Shown one piece after another: positions 45,354 to 53,774 of a stretch of 64,000 bases of DNA. Under the pieces are notes generated by a model. It was not told the DNA's origin and did not search any database. It saw only the letters and a list, made by a program, of their open reading frames with translations. Position 1 is the stretch's first letter; each line of letters starts with the position of its first letter. This DNA is from Rariglobus sp041662485 (GTDB taxonomy: Bacteria > Verrucomicrobiota > Verrucomicrobiia > Opitutales > Opitutaceae), in NCBI GenBank assembly GCA_041662485.1, contig JBAZSJ010000007.1, forward strand, positions 80,177 to 144,176, in the 5' to 3' direction. The position numbers were made by a program, and so were the translations under genes.

Positions 45354-46719
45354 CGGAGAGGAGCGCGTGGTTCTTGGCGACGGGCAGCAGACGGCGACCG
45401 TCGGTGGCGATGCGCATTTTTTCGAGCCAGGCTTCGAATTCGGGGGCGGGTTTCAGGCCGAGAACTTGGCGGAGGTAGTGGCTGTCGTGGAACGACGTCG
45501 ACTGGTAACCGAGCATGATGTCGTCCGCACCGGGGATCCCCATGATGAAGTTGCAGCCGGCCACGCCGAGGAGCGTGAGGAGGTTGTCCATGTCGTCCTG
45601 GTCGGCTTCGGCGTGGTTGGTGTAACACACGTCGACGCCCATCGGCAGGCCAAGGAGTTTGCCGCAGCAGTGGTCTTCGAGGCCGGCGCGGATGATTTGT
45701 TTTCCGTCGTAGAGATACTCGGGGCCGATGAAGCCGACGACCGTGTTGACGAGGAGCGGCTTGAAGGGGCGCGCGACAGCGTAGGCGCGGACTTCGCAGG
45801 TCTGCTGGTCGAGTCCGTGGTGCGCGTTGGCGGAGAGCGCAGAGCCCTGGCCGGTCTCGAAATACATGCAGTTGTCGCCGACGGTGCCTCGTTTGAGCGA
45901 GAGCGCGGCGGCGCGGGCTTCGGCGAGGAGCGCGAGGTTGATGCCGAAGCTTTTGTTGGCGGCCTCGGTGCCGGCGATGGATTGAAAAACGAGATCGACG
46001 GGCGCGCCGCGCTGCATGGCCTGCAACGCGGTTGTCACGTGCGCGAGGATGCAGGACTGCGTGGGGATTTCGTAGCGGCGGACGAGTTCGTCGATGAGGT
46101 GAAGGAGCGTCTCCATCGCGGGGACGCTGTCGGTCACGGGGTTGATGCCGATCACGGCGTCCCCGCAGCCATAGAGGAGTCCGTCGAGGATGGAGGCGGC
46201 GATGCCTTTGGGGTCGTCAGTCGGGTGGTTGGGCTGGAGGCGGACGGAGAGGCGTCCGGGCAGGCCGATGGTGCTGCGGAAGGTGGTGACGACGCGGCAT
46301 TTTTTGGCGACGAGCACTAGGTCCTGGTTGCCCATGAGCTTCGAGACGGCGGCGACCATCTCGGGCGTGAGTCCGGGGGCGAGCGCGGTGAGGACAGTCG
46401 AATCAGTTTCGTAGCGGAGGAGCCAGTCACGGAACTGGCCGACGGTGAGGTTGGCGACCGGCGCGAAGGCGGCGCGGTCGTGGGAGTCGATGATGAGGCG
46501 CGTTACTTCGTCGGCCTCGTAGGGGATGAGGAGGTCTTCGAGGAAGCGGGCAAGCGGGACATCGGCGAGGCAGAGCTGGGCGGCGACGCGTTCCTCGGCG
46601 GATGCGGCGGCGACACCAGCGAGCACGTCGCCGGAGCGGAGAGGAGTGGCCTTGGCCAGGAGCTCGGCGAGCGTGGCGAAGGTGTGGCGGGTTTTGCCCA
46701 CTGAAGTTGACCAACTCAT
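45337..46719 (-). CDS. eutB: Ethanolamine ammonia-lyase large subunit (460 aa)
   Basis: Heavy chain of ethanolamine ammonia-lyase. The barrel segments include SKLMGNQDLVLVAKKCRVVT, GLPGRLSVRLQPNHPTDDP, GDAVIGINPVTDS, GQGSALSANAHHGLDQQTCE, VGFIGPEYLYDGKQIIRAGL and GCNFIMGIPGADDIMLGYQS. Length matches the roughly 453-residue family. I start at ATG 46719 (MSWSTSVGKTRHTF), which fits other EutB N-termini; the in-frame extension to 46818 is exactly the right arm of a long inverted repeat. Cobalamin genes are not in the window. Confidence 0.95.
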   Translation of the reverse strand: MSWSTSVGKTRHTFATLAELLAKATPLRSGDVLAGVAAASAEERVAAQLCLADVPLARFLEDLLIPYEADEVTRLIIDSHDRAAFAPVANLTVGQFRDWLLRYETDSTVLTALAPGLTPEMVAAVSKLMGNQDLVLVAKKCRVVTTFRSTIGLPGRLSVRLQPNHPTDDPKGIAASILDGLLYGCGDAVIGINPVTDSVPAMETLLHLIDELVRRYEIPTQSCILAHVTTALQAMQRGAPVDLVFQSIAGTEAANKSFGINLALLAEARAAALSLKRGTVGDNCMYFETGQGSALSANAHHGLDQQTCEVRAYAVARPFKPLLVNTVVGFIGPEYLYDGKQIIRAGLEDHCCGKLLGLPMGVDVCYTNHAEADQDDMDNLLTLLGVAGCNFIMGIPGADDIMLGYQSTSFHDSHYLRQVLGLKPAPEFEAWLEKMRIATDGRRLLPVAKNHALLSDGRLS

Positions 46720-46740
46720 CAGACGAACCTTTCGATCCGT

Positions 46741-46818
46741 TTGCCCACGGAACACACGGAATACACGGAAAGCAGAACGGATTGATTCTTCCGTGTATTC
46801 GGTGTGTTCCGTGGGCAA
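46741..46818. repeat. Long inverted repeat in eutB leader
   Basis: Arms of 30 bases (46741-46770 and 46789-46818) complementary at 29 positions, with an 18-base loop. The left arm starts TTGCCCACGGAACACACGGA. It lies between the kinase stop and the eutB ATG, so the operon mRNA would form a very stable hairpin there. Confidence 0.9.
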
Positions 46819-46827
46819 CTCATGGGT

Positions 46828-47841
46828 TTAAGCAAAGTGGCTGAGGTAGTCGTCGGCGAGGGCGCAGGTGTCGTCGGTGAACTTTGAGCCCATGGCCTTG
46901 GCTTGCACGGTGTCGGCGTGTGATCCCACCCAGGCGACGAGGAGCATGCGGCGGAGCATGACGAAGGTGGGGATTTCGGCGAGTTCGACTTTGGAGAGCC
47001 GGCGGAGGCTCGTGTAGCCGCTCAGCCATGCATCGATGTAGGCGGGGACGTCGGGGTGTGTCTCGATGAAACTGAGCGCGGCGGCTAGGTCATAAATAAA
47101 CCAAGAGTGGCCGCAGTCGTCGAAGTCGATCACGGCGACCTGGCCTTGGTGAACGAGCAGGTTGGCGGCGCGGAGATCGGCATGGACGAGGCCGAAGCGC
47201 TCGCGTCCGTAGCCGACCTTGTCCACGCGGCGGCGGAGGACGGGGAGCAGACGGGCGAGGTGTTTTTTCTTGGCGGGGGTCATGCCGAGTCCTTGTTCCC
47301 ACCGGCCCCAGTGTCCCCGGGGGCCAAGCATGGTTTCGAAATCCCAGCGTTCGCGGAGGACGGGATGCGGGGGCTTCCAGGATGCGGCGTGAAGATGGAG
47401 CTGCGCGGTGACTCCGCCGAGAAGCGCGAAGGCGTCGCGGCGGTTGGTGTCGTCGGGCTCGCGGCCTTCGACAAATGTCATGAGCACGCAGTGACGCGGC
47501 TCGGGCACGGCAGGATGCCAGACGTGCTGCACGGGTTCGCCGTCGAGACCGGCGATAGGCTCGGCGATGGTGAGCGAAGTGTCGCGCTTGAGGGCGTTGA
47601 TCCAGGAGAGCTCGGTGAGGATGTGCGAACGCGGGTGGTAGCCGGGGCGGTTGATGCGGAGGACGCGGCGCGGGCCGGTCGGAGGCGTGATGAGGTAGGT
47701 GGCGTTCTCGGAGTAGTTGAGGAGCTTGATACCGGAGTCGGGCGGAAGGCCGAAGAGCGGCAGCGCCTGCCGGGCGAGTTGCTCGACGCGGCGGAGTTGG
47801 TGCCGCGTGGGAAGCGCGGCGAAGGCGGCGGGGGTGATCAT
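46828..47841 (-). CDS. APH-type small-molecule kinase (337 aa)
   Basis: Aminoglycoside/choline-kinase-like fold: YLITPPTGPRRVLRINRPGY (ATP site), catalytic LVHADLRAANLL and metal-binding VIDFDDCG. Relatives phosphorylate choline, ethanolamine, homoserine or hydroxylysine. Placed between a class III PLP enzyme and eutB, it most likely phosphorylates ethanolamine or a similar amino alcohol. In animals a kinase of this fold (HYKK) pairs with a class III PLP phospho-lyase, as here. The exact substrate is inferred. Confidence 0.85.
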   Translation of the reverse strand: MITPAAFAALPTRHQLRRVEQLARQALPLFGLPPDSGIKLLNYSENATYLITPPTGPRRVLRINRPGYHPRSHILTELSWINALKRDTSLTIAEPIAGLDGEPVQHVWHPAVPEPRHCVLMTFVEGREPDDTNRRDAFALLGGVTAQLHLHAASWKPPHPVLRERWDFETMLGPRGHWGRWEQGLGMTPAKKKHLARLLPVLRRRVDKVGYGRERFGLVHADLRAANLLVHQGQVAVIDFDDCGHSWFIYDLAAALSFIETHPDVPAYIDAWLSGYTSLRRLSKVELAEIPTFVMLRRMLLVAWVGSHADTVQAKAMGSKFTDDTCALADDYLSHFA

Positions 47842-47864
47842 GACTAGTTGCTAGCGGCTAGTGA

Positions 47865-49139
47865 CTAGAAGCTGGTAGCGGCGGCGGCGATGCCGGCTTC
47901 GGTGCGTTCCAGGATTTCGTCGCAGTCGGCGGGGGTGAGAAGGAGGCCGGGCTTGAACTGGAGGACGCGCGGATCGAGCTGGGAAAAGATCGCCCAGATG
48001 CCCTTCGCATAGAGTTCGCGCATGACGAGCTTGGCGCCTTCCGGATGGGTGTTGAACTCGAGGCCGAAGATGACGCCGCGCTGGCGGATGCCGGTGAAGA
48101 AGGCGTGTTTGGCCTGGATGGTTTCGAGGCCGGCGCGGAGTTTTTTCGCGACGGTGTCCACGTTGGCAATGGTCTCGGGGCGGAGGGTGATTTCGAGAGT
48201 CTTGAGCGCGGCGACGCAGCCGAGTTCGGAGCCGCCGAAGGTGGAGATGTGGCCCCAACCGTCTTCCTTGAGCCAGCCGCCGGCTTGCTCGTTCACGATG
48301 ACGGCGCCGATGGGATAAAGGCCGCCGGAGAGTCCCTTGCTGGTGACGATGATGTCGGGCGTGACGCCGTAGCCGGTGATGCCCCAGAGGTTGCCGGAGC
48401 CGCAGCGCATAAGGCCGGTCTGGACTTCGTCGGCGACGTAGAGGGAACCGTATTTTTCGCAGAGGTTTTTGACGCCGGGGAGATAACCGTCGGCGGGGAG
48501 AGGGAAACCGTAGGTGGCGGGGATGGTTTCCATGATGACGCAGGCGGCGTCACCGGGAGCGAGCGCGGCCTCCATGGCGGCGAGGTCGTTGAAGGGGACC
48601 TTGACAAATTCGTCGGGGCGGCCGGCGCTCATGAACTGGTCGGCGTAGCGTCCGTCGGCGGTGCCGAGGGCGAGGCCGGTGTGGCCGTGGTAGGCTTTTT
48701 CGATGGAGACGATCTTGCGGCGCTTGGTGCCGTAGCGGGCGCACTTGAGGCCGATGTCGATGGCCTCGCCGCCGCCGCTGGAGAGGACGGCGTAGCGCAT
48801 GTTGGACGGCGCGGTCTGCACGAGTTTTTTGGCGAGCGCGGCGCGGCCGATGGCGGGGAAATGGTGGTTTCCCATGTCGAAGTGATCGAGGGCCTCCTTG
48901 AGCTCGGCGATGATCTCGGGGTTGCGATGGCCGAGGTTGTAGGTGCCGCCGTTGAGATGGAGGTCGATGAGCCGGTGGCCGCTCATGTCGTAGAGGTGGT
49001 AGCCCTCGCGGTGGCCGATCACGAGCGGAGTGCCGCGGGCGGCCCAGGAACGGACCTTGTCGGGATTCCAGTATTCGACGCTGTCCCGGAGGACCGCGGC
49101 TTTGTCGGCGTTGACGAGGGAGGAAATGAGGGGAGACAT
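47865..49139 (-). CDS. Class III PLP aminotransferase-fold enzyme, possible phospho-lyase (424 aa)
   Basis: PLP fold type I, class III: GGGEAIDIGLKCAR, YHGHTGLALG, ADEVQTGLMRCG with Asp237, and the Schiff-base Lys268 in SKGLSGG. Simple reading gives an omega- or glutamate-1-semialdehyde-type aminotransferase. Because a kinase gene lies 23 bases downstream and eutBC follow, an alternative is a phosphoethanolamine phospho-lyase (ETNPPL-like), which belongs to the same class. The sequence alone does not decide. ATG 49139 is used; the frame to 49793 crosses the isochorismatase gene. Confidence 0.88.
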   Translation of the reverse strand: MSPLISSLVNADKAAVLRDSVEYWNPDKVRSWAARGTPLVIGHREGYHLYDMSGHRLIDLHLNGGTYNLGHRNPEIIAELKEALDHFDMGNHHFPAIGRAALAKKLVQTAPSNMRYAVLSSGGGEAIDIGLKCARYGTKRRKIVSIEKAYHGHTGLALGTADGRYADQFMSAGRPDEFVKVPFNDLAAMEAALAPGDAACVIMETIPATYGFPLPADGYLPGVKNLCEKYGSLYVADEVQTGLMRCGSGNLWGITGYGVTPDIIVTSKGLSGGLYPIGAVIVNEQAGGWLKEDGWGHISTFGGSELGCVAALKTLEITLRPETIANVDTVAKKLRAGLETIQAKHAFFTGIRQRGVIFGLEFNTHPEGAKLVMRELYAKGIWAIFSQLDPRVLQFKPGLLLTPADCDEILERTEAGIAAAATSF

Positions 49140-49210
49140 GGGAAGGAAATGACCAATGTCCAATGACCAATGCCCAATCAGGCGGAGGTAACGGAAGTGG
49201 TCGTGAGTGT

Positions 49211-49912
49211 TTAGGATTTCAGGGCGGAGAGGGTTTCGTCGGTCGTGAGGACCTGGCAGTAGATGTTGTTGATGATGGTGAGCTCGTGGCGGTGGAGCTC
49301 GTCGGTCGCGGCGGCGCAGGCGTCGTCGACGACGATCACGTTGAAGCTTTCGTCGGCGAGGGAGCGGACGGTGCCGGCGACGCACTGGTCGGTGAAGATG
49401 CCGCACACGACGACGTTGCGGACGCCGAGGTTCGAGAGGAGCAGACGAAGATTGGTGCCGGTGAGCGCGCTGTCGGTCGTCTTGGTGAGGACGATTTCGT
49501 GCGGCAGCGGCGCGACCTGCGGGAGGATCTGGGAGTCGGCGGCGTTGAGCGGGAGCAGGAGATTGTTGAAGCCGGGACGCGCTTGGCTGAGGGAGCGGTC
49601 GCGTCCGTCCTTGGTGAGGCAGGCGATGCGAGCGAAAAGCGGGTCGCGTTCGAGCGCGCGAAAGCGGGCGAGGATCCTCTGCGTGTTGGGAAGCACCGTG
49701 TCGGTCAGGCGTTCGCGGAAGGGCGCCCAGCGGTGCCATTCGGAGATATCGAAGGGGCGGGCGTTGGGCGGAGTGGCAGCGGGCAAGTAGCAAACCTGCA
49801 GGTCGATCACGAGGAGCGCGGTCTGCGCGGCGGGCAGAACGATGTCCGGGAGATCTTCTCCGGCCATCGGCTCGTAATAAAAAGACCGGTATGCGGTGCG
49901 CCAGGTGGACAT
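49211..49912 (-). CDS. Isochorismatase-like cysteine hydrolase (233 aa)
   Basis: Catalytic triad Asp37 (LLVIDLQV), Lys144 (VLTKTTDSAL) and Cys177 (GIFTDQCVAGTV), with the family cis-peptide region before the Cys. Relatives split amides, such as nicotinamide, N-carbamoylsarcosine, ureidoacrylate or biuret, or vinyl ethers. In this operon a role releasing an amine from an N-acyl or N-carbamoyl precursor is possible. There is an unusual 30-residue N-terminal lead before the first strand. Confidence 0.88.
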   Translation of the reverse strand: MSTWRTAYRSFYYEPMAGEDLPDIVLPAAQTALLVIDLQVCYLPAATPPNARPFDISEWHRWAPFRERLTDTVLPNTQRILARFRALERDPLFARIACLTKDGRDRSLSQARPGFNNLLLPLNAADSQILPQVAPLPHEIVLTKTTDSALTGTNLRLLLSNLGVRNVVVCGIFTDQCVAGTVRSLADESFNVIVVDDACAAATDELHRHELTIINNIYCQVLTTDETLSALKS

Positions 49913-49949
49913 AGAGCTAGTGGCTAGTTTCTAGAAGCTAGTATCCAGG

Positions 49950-50726
49950 TTAGGCGGTGAGCGCGGCGGGCGACTCGGGCAGGATCTGGCCGCCGTCGAC
50001 GGTGATGGTCTGGCCGGTGATGTAGCCGGCCTCGGCGGAGGCAAGGAAGGCGGCGGCATGGCCGATGTCCTCGACGGTGCCGAGCTTGCCAAGCGGCACG
50101 CAGGCGGCGGTGGCGTTGAGGTAGTCGGCGCCCATGCCGGCGAGCGCCTCGGTGAGGATGTTGCCCGGCAGCACGGCGTTGATAGTGATGCGGTCTTTCG
50201 CCAGTTCGATGGCGGCGGTGCGGATGAAACCGAGCTGGGCGGCCTTGGTCGCGCCGTAGTGGCTCCAGCCGGGGAAGCCGGTGATCGGGCCGGTGATCGA
50301 CGAGGTGACGACGATGCGCGGCTCGGCGGCGAGCCTGAGCACGGGCACGGCGGCCTGCACGCAGAGCATCATGCTGCGGACGTTGGTGACGAAGATGCCG
50401 TCCCACGCCTCGTCGGTCATGTCGGCGAGCTTGAGCGCGGGAAAGGCACCGGCGTTCGCGCAGAGCACGTCGAGGCCGCCGTAGCGTTCGACGGCGTCGG
50501 CGATCATCGCCTCGACTTCGGCGCGCTTGGAGACGTCGGCCTGAAAAAAGGACGCGGTGCCGCCGGCGGCGACGAGTTCGGCGACGGCGGCCTCGCCCGC
50601 GGAGGCGGTGCGGGCGACGACCAGGACCTTGGCGCCGTGTTGGGCGAAGACACGGGCGATGCCCTTGCCGATGCCTTTGCTGCCACCGGTGACGATGACG
50701 GATTTATTTTTTAGAGATGCGGACAT
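49950..50726 (-). CDS. Short-chain dehydrogenase, FabG-like (258 aa)
   Basis: Cofactor motif TGGSKGIGKGIA, NAG in LCANAGAFP, Ser in TSSITG, and YGATKAAQ with the Tyr-x3-Lys pair; C-terminus AGYITGQTITVDGGQI. Probably an NAD(P)-linked alcohol dehydrogenase. It could oxidise an amino alcohol or handle aldehydes made in the operon; this is inferred. ATG 50726 gives MSASLKNKSVIVTGG, the normal SDR start. Confidence 0.9.
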   Translation of the reverse strand: MSASLKNKSVIVTGGSKGIGKGIARVFAQHGAKVLVVARTASAGEAAVAELVAAGGTASFFQADVSKRAEVEAMIADAVERYGGLDVLCANAGAFPALKLADMTDEAWDGIFVTNVRSMMLCVQAAVPVLRLAAEPRIVVTSSITGPITGFPGWSHYGATKAAQLGFIRTAAIELAKDRITINAVLPGNILTEALAGMGADYLNATAACVPLGKLGTVEDIGHAAAFLASAEAGYITGQTITVDGGQILPESPAALTA

Positions 50727-50747
50727 GGGGAGAGAAATGCAGACGGA

Positions 50748-50771
50748 AACGCGGCGGGACGCCGCGTCTAC
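50748..50771. repeat. REP-like hairpin, right half of GTAGACGCGGCG family
   Basis: AACGCGGCGGGACGCCGCGT followed by CTAC, between the SDR and permease genes of the operon. It is the mirror image of the half unit at 3873-3897. Confidence 0.65.
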
Positions 50772-50785
50772 GGGAAAACCGATTG

Positions 50786-51604
50786 TCAGTGGGACGGGGC
50801 GGCGGACCGGGATCGGCGGCCGTTCCATCTCACGATGCCGAAAAGCGCGAGGACGAGGACCACCGCGACGATGACCGAGAGCACGCCGACCGCCGGGACG
50901 ATCGGCTGGTAGCCGCTGGTCATGCGGGCGTAGAGCCACTCCGGCAGCGCGCTGTCGGCGCCGGTCGTGAAGAGCGAGAGGGCGAAGTTGCCCCACGAGA
51001 GCAGCACGGCGAAACAGGTCGCGCTGATCATGCCGGGCATGAGGAGCGGGATGGTTATCCTGCGCAGGATCTGGAACCGCGTCGCGCCGAGGTCGCGGGC
51101 GGCCTCCTCAAGCGATTCGTCGAGCCCGTAGGCCTGGATCGAGATGATGAGCGTGGTGATCGGCGTGATCCACACGGTGTGCGCGATGACGGCGGTCCAC
51201 CACGCGGGCGTGATTTGGAGGAAGCTGAACCACATGAGCAGCGCCAGCCCGAGAACCGACTGCGGAAAAAAGAGCGGCAGCAGCACCAGGCGCTGGAACG
51301 TCTGGCGTCCGCGCCAGCGGTAGCGGGCGTAGGCGAGCGCGGAGAAAAAACCGATGAGCACGGAGAAAAACGCGGTGAGCGCTCCGATGCGCAGGCTGAC
51401 GCCGACGAAATCGGCGATCTGCGGCGACTGGATGGCGTCGGCATACCACTTGAACGTCATGTCCTCCGTCGAATAGGGGAACGAGAAGAAGCGGCGCTTG
51501 TTCAGCGACGCGACGATGATGCAGAGCACCGGGAAGTAGAACACGAGCAGCACGAGCCCCGCGTAGAGGCTGAAACCGGCTTTCTGGGTGCGGGAGACGA
51601 TCAT
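50786..51604 (-). CDS. ABC transporter permease, PotC-like (272 aa)
   Basis: Inner-membrane permease of the spermidine/putrescine (PotC) class with about six helices (YAGLVLLVFYFPVLCIIVAS first). The cytoplasmic EAA loop is EEAARDLGATRFQILRRITI. The N-terminal SLNKRRFFSFPY is typical of PotC. It pairs with the PotB-like permease upstream. Confidence 0.9.
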   Translation of the reverse strand: MIVSRTQKAGFSLYAGLVLLVFYFPVLCIIVASLNKRRFFSFPYSTEDMTFKWYADAIQSPQIADFVGVSLRIGALTAFFSVLIGFFSALAYARYRWRGRQTFQRLVLLPLFFPQSVLGLALLMWFSFLQITPAWWTAVIAHTVWITPITTLIISIQAYGLDESLEEAARDLGATRFQILRRITIPLLMPGMISATCFAVLLSWGNFALSLFTTGADSALPEWLYARMTSGYQPIVPAVGVLSVIVAVVLVLALFGIVRWNGRRSRSAAPSH

Positions 51605-51670
51605 GGGAGGAAATGACCAATGACCAATGTCCCATGACCAATGAAGGAGGCGGTGTGCATCGGGGGCGTT

Positions 51671-52558
51671 TTACTCGGCGGGCTTTTTGCCGAGCAGTTT
51701 TTCCAGGTCGAAGCGGCCGAGCGCGAAGAACACCACGACCGTGGTCAGCGCGATGAACAGCGTGGAAAGCGCCGACCCAAGCGGCCAGTTCTGCGCGTAG
51801 GTGAACTCGGACTCGATGTCGGACGCGATGGTCACGACCTTCTGTCCGCCGAGGATCTTCGCCTCGGAAATCGCGCCGACCGACAGCACGAAAACCAGCA
51901 GCGAGCCGATGAGCATGCCGGGCATGGAAAGCGGCAGGTCGATTTTCTTAAAAACCTGCCAGCGGCTCGCGCCGAGGTCGAAGGCCGCCTCGCGCACCTG
52001 GTCGGGCACCATCTTGATGCCGAGCACCAGCGGGAAGAGCATGAACGGCAGGTAGACGTAGACCATGCCGAGGACGATCACCGGCACGTTGTAGAGCAGG
52101 GAATCGATCTCCACGCCGAAGACCTTCGCCAGCGTGCCGCCGACCACGCCGTTTTTCATGAAGCCGATGACCCAGCCGAAGAGCCGGATGTTTTCCGAAA
52201 CGAAGAGCGACGTCGCGATGGCGTAGGTGATGAACGACGCGCCGCCCTTGAAGATTTTCGCCATGGCGAAGGCCAGCGGATAACAGATGACCAGCAGGAT
52301 CATCACCGTGAGGGACGCCAGACCGAGCGACCAGAGAATGGACTTGAAGTAGGTCTGCTCGAAGATGGTCCGGTAGTTGTCGAGCGTCGGCGACTGCAGC
52401 AGGCCGAAGGTTTTCGGCGGCATGAAGCCGAACCACACGACGCACAGCAGAGGCGCGACGAAGCCGAACACCATGAGGAGCGCAAACGGCGAGGCCGCCA
52501 GCGACCCGAAAAAGCCGGGGCCCAGCGCGAGCGATTTTTTCGGGGCGGGCGCGCTCAT
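51671..52558 (-). CDS. ABC transporter permease, PotB-like (295 aa)
   Basis: Inner-membrane permease of the PotB class: first helix FALLMVFGFVAPLLCVVWFG, periplasmic TLDNYRTIFEQTYFKSILW, EAA loop REAAFDLGASRWQVFKKIDL. ATG 52558 overlaps the ATPase stop as ATGA, so permease and ATPase are coupled. Substrate class (polyamine, ethanolamine or another small amine) is inferred only from homology and context. Confidence 0.9.
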   Translation of the reverse strand: MSAPAPKKSLALGPGFFGSLAASPFALLMVFGFVAPLLCVVWFGFMPPKTFGLLQSPTLDNYRTIFEQTYFKSILWSLGLASLTVMILLVICYPLAFAMAKIFKGGASFITYAIATSLFVSENIRLFGWVIGFMKNGVVGGTLAKVFGVEIDSLLYNVPVIVLGMVYVYLPFMLFPLVLGIKMVPDQVREAAFDLGASRWQVFKKIDLPLSMPGMLIGSLLVFVLSVGAISEAKILGGQKVVTIASDIESEFTYAQNWPLGSALSTLFIALTTVVVFFALGRFDLEKLLGKKPAE

Positions 52559-53646
52559 GATTCGAGGACCTGGCTGTCGGCGAGATCCCAGCCGAGGATG
52601 ACCGCGCCGGCGGAGGTGCGCTCCTCGCGCAGGCGTTCGACGGTGAGGGTGCAACCGGGCGCGACCTCGACGTGATACTGGATGCGGGAACCGAGGGAGA
52701 ATTCGTTGAGGATGCGCACGGGCACCGCGTTGCCCGCCGTCTCGCCGGGGGCGAGGAAGCGCAGGGACTCGGGGCGGATAAGGAGCTTCCGTTTGGTGCC
52801 GGCTTCGAGCGGAACCGGCAGCCCGGGCAGGGTGATCGGGATGGGCTTGCGGCCCGTCTCCCAGTCGGCGGCGGTGCCGCCCTTCGCGGTGATGTCGAGG
52901 AGGTTCACCTCGCCCATGAACTCGGCGACGAAGGCGTTTTTCGGGGAGCCGTAGATCTGGTCGGGCGTGCCGATCTGCTCGATGACGCCGGCGCGCAGGA
53001 TCGCGACGCGGTCGCTCATGACCATCGCCTCCTCCAGCGAGTGGGTGACGTAACAGAAGGTTTTTTTGGTGCTGCGCTGGATGTCCTTGAGCTCCTTTTG
53101 CAGGACCTTGCGCAGGCGGGCGTCGATGGCCGAGAGCGGCTCGTCGAAAAAGAGGATGTCGGGGTCGTAGGCGAGCGCGCGGGCGAGAGCGACGCGCTGG
53201 CGTTCGCCGCCGGAGCACTGGGTGACGTTTTTGTCGTAGTAGCGGTGGGGCGGAAGGTGCAGGGCCTTGAGCAGCTCCCAGGCGCGGGTGCGGCAGTCAC
53301 CGTCGGACTCGCCGCGGATGGAGAGCGGGAACTCGACGTTTTTGCCCACGGTCATGTGGGGGAAAAGCGCGAGCGACTGGAACACCATGCAGGTCGGGCG
53401 GCGGTTGGGAGGAAGGTCGTTGATCACCTTCCCGCGCAGGCGCAGCTCCCCCTCCGTGGGCTTCTCCATGCCGACCAGCATGCGCAGCAGCGTGGTCTTG
53501 CCGCTGCCGCTGGGGCCGACGAGCGTGAAAAATTCGCCGTCGCGAATCTCAAAGCTGACGTTGTCGACGGCGACAAACTTGTCGAAGCGCTTGGTTATGT
53601 TGGCGACTTCCAAGATGGGAGCGGCGGTTGGGGAAGTGGATTCCAT
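52555..53646 (-). CDS. ABC transporter ATPase, PotA-like (363 aa)
   Basis: Walker A GPSGSGKTT, Q loop FQSLALFPHMTV, signature CSGGERQRVALARAL (Cys replaces the usual Leu), Walker B ILFFDEPLSAID, and a C-terminal TOBE domain (KLLIRPESLRFL). It powers import by the two permeases. ATG 53646 is chosen; the extension to 53724 runs through a REP-like element. Confidence 0.92.
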   Translation of the reverse strand: MESTSPTAAPILEVANITKRFDKFVAVDNVSFEIRDGEFFTLVGPSGSGKTTLLRMLVGMEKPTEGELRLRGKVINDLPPNRRPTCMVFQSLALFPHMTVGKNVEFPLSIRGESDGDCRTRAWELLKALHLPPHRYYDKNVTQCSGGERQRVALARALAYDPDILFFDEPLSAIDARLRKVLQKELKDIQRSTKKTFCYVTHSLEEAMVMSDRVAILRAGVIEQIGTPDQIYGSPKNAFVAEFMGEVNLLDITAKGGTAADWETGRKPIPITLPGLPVPLEAGTKRKLLIRPESLRFLAPGETAGNAVPVRILNEFSLGSRIQYHVEVAPGCTLTVERLREERTSAGAVILGWDLADSQVLES

Positions 53647-53675
53647 GACGGCGGAAGGGGATGCGAAGAGTGAAT

Positions 53676-53746
53676 GTAGGAGCGGCTTTATGCCGCGATT
53701 CACGGGGACGCGCTTGTGCGTCATCGCGGCGTAAAGCCGCTCCTAC
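53676..53746. repeat. REP-like doublet B2 inside the pot/eut operon
   Basis: GTAGGAGCGGCTTTATGCCG at the left and CGGCGTAAAGCCGCTCCTAC at the right, the same family as 33023 and 57950. It lies between the binding-protein and ATPase genes, where a stem can stabilise the upstream mRNA and raise binding-protein yield. Confidence 0.85.
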
Positions 53747-53774
53747 AGGACAGACAACGGAGGACGGCGAAGGC

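Noticed and set aside
44547..46719. Ethanolamine microcompartment locus
   Set aside because: No shell protein, eutE, eutD or eutA gene is near eutBC, so this is a compartment-free arrangement.
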